In this document: piece after piece, positions 7,130 to 14,190 of the stretch
How the letters are laid out: each line of letters starts with the position of its first letter
Position numbering within the stretch: position 1 is the first letter of the stretch
Origin: Sinorhizobium sp. B11
GTDB lineage: Bacteria; Pseudomonadota; Alphaproteobacteria; Rhizobiales; Rhizobiaceae
Direction of reading: 5' to 3'
Length of the DNA: 64,000 nucleotides
Assembly (NCBI GenBank): GCA_039725955.1
Contig: CP091034.1
Span: 3,472,001 to 3,536,000, forward strand
Program-made: the position numbers and the translations under genes
The notes under the pieces: generated by a model
What the model saw: the letters and a program-made list of their open reading frames with translations, nothing else
What the model was told of the DNA's origin: nothing
Database searches by the model: none

Positions 7130-8491
7130 ATGGAACGCCTGGAAACTGGGATTCGTGCCGGCCGGCTTTCGTCCGCCGAGTACGAGGCTAATTTTTCCGA
7201 TCTTCATCCGCGCCTCGACAGTCACGAAGCGCTGGTTGCCGCCGACCGCTGTTATTTCTGCTATGACGCGCCGTGCATGACGGCCTGTCCCACCTCCATC
7301 GACATTGCGCTCTTCATCCGCCAGATCTCGACCGGAAATCCGATCGGCTCCGCGAAGACCATCTTCGACCAGAACATCCTAGGCGGCATGTGCGCCCGCG
7401 TCTGTCCCACCGAAGAGCTCTGCGAACAGGCCTGCGTGCGCAACACCGCCGAAGAGCGCCCCGTCGAGATCGGCCGCCTGCAGCGTTATGCAACGGATGC
7501 GGCGATGGCTGCCGACAAGCAGTTCTACCGGCGCGCGGAACCGACCGGCAAGAAGATCGCCGTCGTCGGCGCCGGCCCTGCCGGTCTCGCCGCCGCCCAT
7601 CGCCTTGCCGTCAAGGGCAATGATGTCGTCATCTATGATGCCAAGCCGAAATCCGGCGGCCTCAACGAATATGGCATCGCCACCTACAAGACAGTCGACG
7701 ACTTCGCCCAGAAGGAAGTCGATTACGTCCTGTCGATCGGCGGCATCGAGGTGAAACATGATCAGCAGCTCGGCCGCGACTTCTCGCTCGCCGACCTGCA
7801 GAGCCAGTACGATGCCGTCTTCCTCGGCCTCGGCCTTGCCGGCGTCAACGCATTGCGCGTCGATAACGAAACCCTGCCCGGCGTCGATGACGCGGTCGAT
7901 TTCATCGCTGAGCTTCGTCAGGCCAGGAACAAGGGTGACATCGCCATCGGCCGCCGCGTCGTCGTCCTCGGCGGCGGCATGACCGCAATCGACGCCGCCG
8001 TGCAGGCAAAGCTCCTTGGCGCGGAAGAAGTGACGATCTGCTACCGCCGCGGCAAGGAACATATGAACGCCTCGGAATTCGAGCAGGATCTCGCCACTTC
8101 CAAGGGCGTCATCATTCGCCATTGGCTGGCGCCGAAATCCATCCTGTCGCAGGATGGAAAGGTGGCCGCGATCGAGGTCGAATATACCGCCCTCGTCGAT
8201 GGTCGCTTGACCGGCACCGGCGAGACCGGCGTCATCACCGCAGACCATATCCTGAAAGCCATCGGCCAGACCTTCGAAGCCTCCAGCCTCGGGGCGCTGC
8301 GCATGGAATCCGGCCGTATCGCAGTTGACCCGGAAGGCCGCACATCGCTCGAAGGTGTCTGGGCCGGCGGCGACTGCGTGTGCGGCGGCGAAGACCTCAC
8401 CGTATCTGCCGTCGCCCACGGCCGCGACGCGGCCGAATCCATTCACCGCACCCTGACTGCCGCAGCCGCTCCGGCTGTCGCTGTCGCCTGA
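7130..8491 (+). CDS. preT: NAD-dependent dihydropyrimidine dehydrogenase subunit PreT
   Basis: A 453-residue flavoprotein of the glutamate-synthase-small-subunit family. An N-terminal Fe-S domain carries the cysteines of RCYFCYDAPCMTACPTS (about 40-56) and GGMCARVCPTEELCEQAC (about 85-102). FAD binds at VVGAGPAGLAAAHRLA (about 146), and the pyridine nucleotide at VVLGGGMTAIDAAVQ (about 280). A terminal AGGDC motif completes the flavin site. With PreA it reduces uracil and thymine to dihydro-forms using NADH, the first step of reductive pyrimidine degradation. The gene is 15 bases ahead of preA, so the two form an operon. A glutamate synthase role is unlikely because preA follows directly. Confidence 0.93.
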   Translation: MERLETGIRAGRLSSAEYEANFSDLHPRLDSHEALVAADRCYFCYDAPCMTACPTSIDIALFIRQISTGNPIGSAKTIFDQNILGGMCARVCPTEELCEQACVRNTAEERPVEIGRLQRYATDAAMAADKQFYRRAEPTGKKIAVVGAGPAGLAAAHRLAVKGNDVVIYDAKPKSGGLNEYGIATYKTVDDFAQKEVDYVLSIGGIEVKHDQQLGRDFSLADLQSQYDAVFLGLGLAGVNALRVDNETLPGVDDAVDFIAELRQARNKGDIAIGRRVVVLGGGMTAIDAAVQAKLLGAEEVTICYRRGKEHMNASEFEQDLATSKGVIIRHWLAPKSILSQDGKVAAIEVEYTALVDGRLTGTGETGVITADHILKAIGQTFEASSLGALRMESGRIAVDPEGRTSLEGVWAGGDCVCGGEDLTVSAVAHGRDAAESIHRTLTAAAAPAVAVA

Positions 8492-8506
8492 AGGGGAGAA
8501 TGAACA

Positions 8507-9820
8507 ATGGCTGATCTCCGCAATAATTTCGTCGGCATCAAGTCTCCGAACCCCTTCTGGCTCGCCTCCGCACCGCCGACCGACAAGGCCTACAATGTCG
8601 AGCGCGCCTTCAAGGCCGGCTGGGGCGGCGTCGTCTGGAAGACGCTGGGCGAGGAAGGCCCGCCTGTCGTCAACGTCAACGGCCCGCGCTACGGCGCGAT
8701 CTGGGGTGCCGACCGCCGCCTGCTCGGCCTGAACAATATCGAGCTCATCACCGACCGCGACCTGCAGACCAACCTGCGCGAAATGAAGCAGGTGAAGATG
8801 AACTGGCCGGATCGCGCCTTGATCGCATCGATCATGGTTCCCTGCGAGGAACAGGCCTGGAAGGCGATCCTGCCGCTGGTCGAAGAAACCGGTGCAGACG
8901 GCATCGAGCTTAACTTCGGCTGTCCGCACGGCATGTCCGAGCGCGGCATGGGCTCGGCCGTCGGTCAGGTGCCTGAATATATCGAAATGGTCGTGCGCTG
9001 GTGCAAGCAGTACACGCGCATGCCCGTCATCACCAAGCTGACGCCCAATATCACCGATATCCGCCGCCCTGCCCGCGCCGCCAAGGCCGGCGGCACGGAT
9101 GCCGTCTCGCTGATCAATACGATCAACTCGATCGTCTCGGTCGATCTCGACAACTTCGCCCCCAACCCGACCGTCGGCGGCAAGGGCAGCCACGGCGGCT
9201 ATTGCGGCCCGGCCGTCAAGCCGATCGCGCTCAACATGGTCGCCGAGATCGCCCGCGATCCGGAAACCTACGGCCTTCCGATCTCGGGCATCGGCGGCAT
9301 CACCACGTGGCGCGACGCAGCCGAATTCCTGGTGCTCGGCGCCGGCAACGTGCAGGTCTGCACAGCTGCCATGACCTACGGCTTCAAGATCGTGCAGGAA
9401 ATGATCACGGGCCTCTCGGACTGGATGGATGAAAAGGGCCACAAGACCCTCGACGACATTACCGGCCGCGCCGTCCAGAACGTCACCGACTGGCAGTATT
9501 TGAACCTCAACTACATCGCCAAGGCGAAGATCGATCAAGACGCCTGCATCCAGTGCGGCCGCTGCTACATCGCCTGCGAGGACACCTCGCACCAGGCGAT
9601 CACCAACTTCGTCGATGGCGTCCGCCATTTCGAGGTGATGGACGAGGAATGCGTCGGCTGCAATCTCTGCGTCAGCGTCTGCCCGGTCGAAAACTGCATC
9701 ACCATGGAAGAGCTCCCGGCAGGCGCCCTCGACAAGCGCACCGGCAAGGTGGTCGATCCGAATTACGCCAACTGGACCACCCACCCGAACAACCCGATGG
9801 CCCGCCAGGCCGCGGAATAA
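8507..9820 (+). CDS. preA: NAD-dependent dihydropyrimidine dehydrogenase subunit PreA
   Basis: A 437-residue protein with an FMN-binding dihydroorotate-dehydrogenase-like barrel (residues 1-330) and two C-terminal [4Fe-4S] motifs: CIQCGRCYIAC (about 347-357) and CVGCNLCVSVCPVENC (about 383-398). Barrel landmarks are PFWLASAPPTDKAYNVERAF, ELNFGCPHGMSERGMG and SGIGGITTWRDAAEF. In DPD-type enzymes the active-site Cys lies in the segment matching NFGCPHGM. Fe-S clusters relay electrons from PreT to FMN and the pyrimidine ring. Ribosome-binding site GGGGAG precedes ATG 8507. Confidence 0.95.
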   Translation: MADLRNNFVGIKSPNPFWLASAPPTDKAYNVERAFKAGWGGVVWKTLGEEGPPVVNVNGPRYGAIWGADRRLLGLNNIELITDRDLQTNLREMKQVKMNWPDRALIASIMVPCEEQAWKAILPLVEETGADGIELNFGCPHGMSERGMGSAVGQVPEYIEMVVRWCKQYTRMPVITKLTPNITDIRRPARAAKAGGTDAVSLINTINSIVSVDLDNFAPNPTVGGKGSHGGYCGPAVKPIALNMVAEIARDPETYGLPISGIGGITTWRDAAEFLVLGAGNVQVCTAAMTYGFKIVQEMITGLSDWMDEKGHKTLDDITGRAVQNVTDWQYLNLNYIAKAKIDQDACIQCGRCYIACEDTSHQAITNFVDGVRHFEVMDEECVGCNLCVSVCPVENCITMEELPAGALDKRTGKVVDPNYANWTTHPNNPMARQAAE

Positions 9821-9842
9821 CCATCCGCTCGATGTATATAAG

Positions 9843-9876
9843 ATCGACGCCCTCCTGGAGGGCGTCGATTGCTTTT
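9843..9876 (+). terminator. Rho-independent terminator of preTA
   Basis: ATCGACGCCCTCC (9843-9855) pairs perfectly with GGAGGGCGTCGAT (9857-9869), followed by TTGCTTTT. Confidence 0.85.
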
Positions 9877-9900
9877 AAGACCTAGGCATATTGCCTGCTG

Positions 9901-10515
9901 TCAAAGCTTGAAGGCCTTGACCTCGTTGCCACGCTCGATCGTGCGGTTGGCAATGAAGCGTCCGGCTTTCGCCGCCTCCTGCTTTTCCGCTTCGATATCC
10001 CGCAGCATTGCCTGCAGGCGCCGGATTGCCAGCGCCTTGTTGCGATGCTGAGAGCGCTCGTCCCGGGCCGTCACAACGAGACCGCTCGGGCGATGCAAGG
10101 CGCGAACAGCGCTGTCCGTCGTGTTCTGGTGCTGCCCGCCGGGCCCGCCTGCCCGCAACGTCTCGAACTGCAGGTCGGCAGGATCGATCGTCACCGCAAC
10201 ACCCTCAGCCGGAAGATCGATGCGCCGCACGGCCACATACCAGTTTTGCCGCTTGTGGCCGGGGCGGACCCCACTCTTGAAGGTGAAGCGGATCGTACCG
10301 CAATAGCCTGTTGCAATCCGCTCTGCCGCTTCGCCCTCGATAGTGACGACCGCCGACTTCGCACCATGATGATCCGGCATAGGCCCGAGGTTGACATGGA
10401 CGACGCACCCTTGCTGTTTCGCCTCGTCTTCAAGGATGCGCAGAAGCGCGGAGACGGCGATCCGGCACTCGACCGGACCGTTGCCCGATGTGATCAGGAG
10501 ATCAATAGCGCTCAC
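9901..10515 (-). CDS. prfH: Peptide chain release factor-like protein PrfH
   Basis: A 204-residue class I release factor homologue, much shorter than RF1/RF2 (about 360) and lacking the stop-codon-reading domain arrangement of those factors. The catalytic loop GGPGGQHQNTT lies near residue 120 and is followed by the usual basic stretch DERSQHRNKALAIRRL. The GGQ tripeptide triggers peptidyl-tRNA hydrolysis. PrfH is known to pair with RtcB-type ligases and to act on ribosomes damaged in the 16S decoding centre, freeing them for repair. I chose GTG 10515 because AAGGAGG lies just upstream (10525-10531, minus strand) and because the family start fits; longer in-frame starts run into rtcB. It overlaps the rtcB end by 14 bases, so the two are coupled. 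Confidence 0.9.
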   Translation of the reverse strand: MSAIDLLITSGNGPVECRIAVSALLRILEDEAKQQGCVVHVNLGPMPDHHGAKSAVVTIEGEAAERIATGYCGTIRFTFKSGVRPGHKRQNWYVAVRRIDLPAEGVAVTIDPADLQFETLRAGGPGGQHQNTTDSAVRALHRPSGLVVTARDERSQHRNKALAIRRLQAMLRDIEAEKQEAAKAGRFIANRTIERGNEVKAFKL

Positions 10516-11725
10516 GGCTACGCCCTCCTTCCCGACGGTACTCCGACTTGCGGCGACGCTGCTCGACCTCGGCTTCGTCAACTGCCTTTTTAAAGGTGAC
10601 GAGCGGCCGGAAGCTGGCAGCGACGCTCACCAGCTTTTCGTTTTCGAGATCGGCAACAACCTGCCCCGCATCCTTGTAGGCGGACGCCGCCTCTTCGACG
10701 ACGAGAGCCCGGTCATCGCAAATGGCGATGCCGCCCCAGACATTGCGCAGCAGCTGCTCACGCTCGGACCTGTTACGGCCCGCCCGCCCATGCATGCTGG
10801 CCCGGTCATATTTGCGACCGGCCCCATGCGATATGCCGCCGAGCGAACGGGATACATCCGCGGTCGGGCAAACCACATAGCTGAGGCTCGCACGCGATCC
10901 GGCGATAGGCGCGAGTTCCCCCGGCGTGACCGCCGCAGCCCCCTTGTAGTGCACGAAATCACGTCCGGAAGACCGGACGAGATTGTGCGGCACATCGGCA
11001 ACGAGGCGCAGATCCGCACGCAATGCGGCTGCTGCCCGTGCTGCGATCAGTCGACGGTTCAGCGATGCCCAGACAACGCACTGGTCATGACTTGCAAGCC
11101 ACGTGACAGCATCTTGTGAACCCGGCAGGAGCCCGGCCGCAAGATCGGGATGAGCACTGACAGCCTCGGAAAAGACTGCAGCACCGAGGGAACGCGAGCC
11201 GGAATGGACAAGCAGGTAGAGAGCCTGACCATCCAGAGCAGCGGAAGCACCGCCATCGCCAAGCGTATCGATGGCCTGCAGCTCGCAAAAATGGTTGCCG
11301 CCGCCAATCGTACCGAGTGCATCCGGCGCCAGGGAGGCAGGCAGGAGCGCCTCCTCCAGCAAGACAGCGGCATCGCCGATCTCCTCAGCCTCAAGCTGGC
11401 GAAGCCGTTCCGCCGCCTTATCGATCTTCAGTTTGCGCAGCGGCAGATCGACCTGGAAAAGCGACATGCCGCAGCCAATATCATTGCCGATAAGCAGCGG
11501 AAGCAGCCGGTCGGACGCCAATGCGACACCGGTTGCGCCATATTTGCCGGGATGCAAATCCGGAAAGGCAGCGATCTGCGAAACGCCCGGAAGACGGGAC
11601 ATTTCGCCAAGTTGATCTAGCGCCGCGCCTTCGATCCAGGTGCGGCCGGAAAAGAAATGATGGATGAGCGCAGGCGCATTGGCCTGCGTCGTCGGGGAGC
11701 TTCCGCCCCCGATGGAATTGCCCAT
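10502..11725 (-). CDS. rtcB: RtcB-family RNA ligase paired with PrfH
   Basis: A 407-residue RNA-splicing ligase of the RtcB family, slightly shorter than E. coli RtcB. Landmarks in order are PDLHPGKYGATGVA (about 55), LIGNDIGCGMSLFQ with the metal-binding Asp and Cys (about 77-90), GTIGGGNHFCEL (about 138), LLVHSGSRSLG and the late SHGAGRKYDR, whose His is the expected GMP acceptor. RtcB joins 2',3'-cyclic phosphate and 5'-hydroxyl RNA ends with GTP and Mn2+. The PrfH-linked type has been proposed to reseal cleaved 16S rRNA. ATG 11725 (MGNSIGGG) fits the family N-terminus; ATG 11758 would add 11 residues. A short in-frame ORF lies upstream (11807-11848). Confidence 0.9.
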   Translation of the reverse strand: MGNSIGGGSSPTTQANAPALIHHFFSGRTWIEGAALDQLGEMSRLPGVSQIAAFPDLHPGKYGATGVALASDRLLPLLIGNDIGCGMSLFQVDLPLRKLKIDKAAERLRQLEAEEIGDAAVLLEEALLPASLAPDALGTIGGGNHFCELQAIDTLGDGGASAALDGQALYLLVHSGSRSLGAAVFSEAVSAHPDLAAGLLPGSQDAVTWLASHDQCVVWASLNRRLIAARAAAALRADLRLVADVPHNLVRSSGRDFVHYKGAAAVTPGELAPIAGSRASLSYVVCPTADVSRSLGGISHGAGRKYDRASMHGRAGRNRSEREQLLRNVWGGIAICDDRALVVEEAASAYKDAGQVVADLENEKLVSVAASFRPLVTFKKAVDEAEVEQRRRKSEYRREGGRSRERY

Positions 11726-11806
11726 GATAATGAACTCTGGATATGAATGGTCTTTCATCGCGCAGACGGCGATGGTCAACCGGCATGCGTCAGCCCAGAG
11801 GCTGAG

Positions 11807-11848
11807 TTACGCCGAAACCCTCTCGGGGCGTGCTGAGATTTTTGTCAT
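11807..11848 (-). CDS. Possible 13-residue leader peptide upstream of rtcB-prfH
   Basis: ATG 11848 follows a good ribosome-binding site (AAGGGAG with six bases spacing) and encodes MTKISARPERVSA before TAA. The ORF is in the same frame as rtcB, and the 27 codons between its stop and the rtcB ATG are open. It could be a regulatory leader, or simply chance; no homologue was recognised. Confidence 0.35.
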   Translation of the reverse strand: MTKISARPERVSA

Positions 11849-11924
11849 CGTGCGCTCCCTTTCCAGAAACAAATGATGCCGCCCCTTTAAGCGAAGCAAA
11901 AAACAAATGCAAGCCTGGGACGTA

Positions 11925-12905
11925 TTAATTGCCGAACGACTTCCGATAAGTGCTCGGGCTGGTGCCAAGCCGCCGGCGGAAATGGTGGCGCATGGTTGCA
12001 AGCGTCCCGAAGCCGCTGGCAAGCGCGATATCGTCGAGCGACACCGCAAGCTCTCTCTCGAGAAGATCGCGGGCATGCCGCAACCGCTCCTTCAGCAGCC
12101 ATTCGCCGACGCTGTCGCCCGTCGCCGCCTCGAAGCGGCGCTGGAAGGTGCGCATGCTCATCCCGGCCTTGTCGGCAAGCAGGCTGATGGGCTGGTCTTC
12201 GGACAACCGCTCGCGCATCCACTCGATCAGCGGCCCGAGGCGAATGCCCTCGCGCTCTTCCGGCACGGGAGCGGCGATGAACTGCGCCTGCCCGCCTTCG
12301 CGATGCGGCGGAACGACGAGGCGTCGCGCCACGCTGTTGGCGGCGTCGGGGCCGAAATCGCCGCGCACCACATGCAGGCAGAGATCGATGCCCGCCGCAC
12401 TGCCGGCCGCCGTCAGGATGCTGCCCTCGTCCATGTACAGCACATCGGCATCGAGAGCGATGTCGGGGTAGCGCTCGGCAATCGAAGCGACATAGCGCCA
12501 GTGCGTCGTCGCCCGCCGTCCGGCCAGCAGGCCGGATGCCGCGAGCACGGCGACACCCGAGCAGAGCGACATGACACGTGCGCCCCGCTCGTGCGCTGCC
12601 CGCAAGGCTGATGTCAGCGGCTCCGGCACCGGCGCATCGATCGCCCGCCATCCCGGCGCGATGATGAGATCTGCCTCATCGAGCAGTTCCAGCCCGTGAT
12701 CGACAGCAACCGTCAGACCGCCGGCAGCGCGCAACGGACCCGGCTCGATGCCGGCGACGGAGAAGCGATACCAGCCCTCGCCCATCTCCGGCCGCGAGAG
12801 GCCGAAAACCTCGTAGGCGATGCCGAATTCGAAGGTGCAGAGCCCGTCATAGGCGAGCGCCACGACATGTGGTCCCTGTGTTCGATGGAGATCCGATTTT
12901 GGCAT
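11925..12905 (-). CDS. GlxA/FtrA-type AraC-family transcriptional regulator
   Basis: A 326-residue regulator with an N-terminal DJ-1/PfpI-like domain (residues 10-190: VVALAYDGLCTFEFGIAYEVF, and VMSLCSGVAVLAASGLL at the nucleophile-elbow position, with a Cys) and a C-terminal AraC-type DNA-binding domain. The latter has two helix-turn-helix units: LADKAGMSMRTFQRRFEAATG and IALASGFGTLATMRHHFRRRLG. ATG 12905 (MPKSDLHR) is at the start of the fold; the open frame continues upstream but across the divergent promoter region. It is divergent from the rhodanese gene at 12999, the likely target. The effector is unknown. Confidence 0.85.
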   Translation of the reverse strand: MPKSDLHRTQGPHVVALAYDGLCTFEFGIAYEVFGLSRPEMGEGWYRFSVAGIEPGPLRAAGGLTVAVDHGLELLDEADLIIAPGWRAIDAPVPEPLTSALRAAHERGARVMSLCSGVAVLAASGLLAGRRATTHWRYVASIAERYPDIALDADVLYMDEGSILTAAGSAAGIDLCLHVVRGDFGPDAANSVARRLVVPPHREGGQAQFIAAPVPEEREGIRLGPLIEWMRERLSEDQPISLLADKAGMSMRTFQRRFEAATGDSVGEWLLKERLRHARDLLERELAVSLDDIALASGFGTLATMRHHFRRRLGTSPSTYRKSFGN

Positions 12906-12998
12906 GATCTTTACGCTGTCAGTCACAATGGCCAATTTCGCCAATCCGTAGCATCGGCAATGATCGGCTGCAACAGCAACCAGGAAAGGACAAGACCT

Positions 12999-13409
12999 AT
13001 GCCAAGCCCCGTCTCCGATATCCCTGCCGCTTCTCCCGAAGCCGCCGCCGATCATTTCGCCGGCAAGCTCGCCTTCGAGACCGATTGCTCCGACGTGAAC
13101 GCCGCTTTCGCCTCGGGCAAGGTCGATTTCGTGCTGCTCGATGTGCGCTCGCCCGCGCTCTTTGCGCAGTCGCATGTGCCGGGCGCCCTCAATCTGCCGC
13201 ATGGCAAGATGACCGCACACCGCATGTCGGAATGGCCCTCCGATACGCTCTTCGTGGTCTATTGCGCCGGCCCGCATTGCAACGGCGCCGACAAGGCCGC
13301 CCTGCGCCTCTCCCGTCTCGGCCTCTCCGTCAAGCTGATGATCGGCGGGCTGACCGGCTGGGCCGATGAAGGTCTCGCCTTTGAAGGCGAGGCAAGCGCC
13401 GCCGCCTGA
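12999..13409 (+). CDS. Rhodanese-domain protein (sulfurtransferase)
   Basis: A 136-residue single-domain rhodanese. VDFVLLDVRSPALFAQSHVPG is the typical first motif, and the active-site loop is YCAGPHCNGADKAA with the catalytic Cys in the first position. It ends with KLMIGGLTGWADEG, the standard last motif. The likely role is transfer of sulfane sulfur, for example in sulfide or cyanide detoxification; no partner gene shows which. AGGAAAGGA at 12982-12990 is the ribosome-binding site. The GlxA-type regulator gene is divergent with 93 bases between starts, suggesting it controls this gene. Confidence 0.88.
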   Translation: MPSPVSDIPAASPEAAADHFAGKLAFETDCSDVNAAFASGKVDFVLLDVRSPALFAQSHVPGALNLPHGKMTAHRMSEWPSDTLFVVYCAGPHCNGADKAALRLSRLGLSVKLMIGGLTGWADEGLAFEGEASAAA

Positions 13410-13437
13410 TCCGGGATCCCCGCGGCGAAGGATAATT

Positions 13438-13479
13438 TCATCCGTCACCGGACATGCTTCTCGTGCCGGTGACGGATGA
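13438..13479. terminator. Long hairpin after the rhodanese gene
   Basis: TCATCCGTCACCGG (13438-13451) pairs perfectly over 14 bases with CCGGTGACGGATGA (13466-13479), loop of 14 bases. No T run follows, so termination is inferred from position only. Confidence 0.45.
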
Positions 13480-13656
13480 CACCATAGACAACCAGTCATG
13501 GAAGACAGATCCGGATAAATCGGATTGCCAAGCGCGCCGAAATCCATGTTTTTCTATAGGTTTCTCTGGAAATAAGCAGCGGCTGCCGTATATCGCTAGT
13601 CTCGTCGACCCTATCCGGCCGGCATACTATGCGACATTACTTGGAACACGGTCAGC

Positions 13657-14190
13657 ATGTCACTTCGCAGTGCCCTTCGTGCACAAACAGCAGATTGCCA
13701 TGCCGGGGTGGACGCCCTCTTCGGCAATTTCAGCCTCTCCGATATCAGGACCTATAAAGCCTTCTTGCGCGCCCATGCCCGCGTGGTTCCGTCCGTCGAA
13801 GCCGCCCTGGAGCAGGCCGGTATCGTGCAGCTGCTGCCGGATTGGCCGGAGCGACGGCGCGCGCACCTTCTTCTTGCCGACATGGCCGAACTCCAGGAGC
13901 CTCCGCCTCCGATTCTTGCCAAGCCCGATCTACGCGGCGAGGCCGCGCTCTGGGGCGCGGTCTATGTGCTGGAAGGATCGAAGCTTGGCGGCGCCATGCT
14001 GGCAAAGGCCGTGCCTGATGACCTGCCGAGCAGCTACCTCAGCCCGCACGGTCCGAAGGGCTCGATGCGCGCGTTTATGGAACGTCTTGATACCAGCGGC
14101 ATTGACGATATGGCAGCCGCGGTTGCGGCTGCGCGCGGCGTTTTCGATCTCTTTCTGAAGGCTGCGCAACTCGAACTGGAAGCTGTTTGA
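13657..14190 (+). CDS. bphO: Bacterial haem oxygenase (biliverdin-forming), BphO-like
   Basis: A 177-residue haem oxygenase. The N-terminal LRAQTADCHAGVDALFG supplies the proximal haem-ligand His, and the distal helix is recognisable in LWGAVYVLEGSKLGGAMLAK (G-x-x-x-G type). It opens haem to biliverdin, the chromophore of the phytochrome encoded next; the stop codon overlaps the phytochrome start. The start ATG 13657 matches the family N-terminus. Bacteriophytochrome operons commonly carry such a gene. Confidence 0.9.
   Translation: MSLRSALRAQTADCHAGVDALFGNFSLSDIRTYKAFLRAHARVVPSVEAALEQAGIVQLLPDWPERRRAHLLLADMAELQEPPPPILAKPDLRGEAALWGAVYVLEGSKLGGAMLAKAVPDDLPSSYLSPHGPKGSMRAFMERLDTSGIDDMAAAVAAARGVFDLFLKAAQLELEAV

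Noticed and set aside
7379..9784. 801-codon minus-strand open frame
   Set aside because: It lies antisense to preT and preA, which have full family motifs; long antisense frames are expected in high-GC DNA with biased third positions.
11780..11870. Possible thiamine-pyrophosphate-like riboswitch suggested by a CTGAG word near rtcB
   Set aside because: The other conserved segments and the pairing of a THI element are missing, and rtcB has no link to thiamine.
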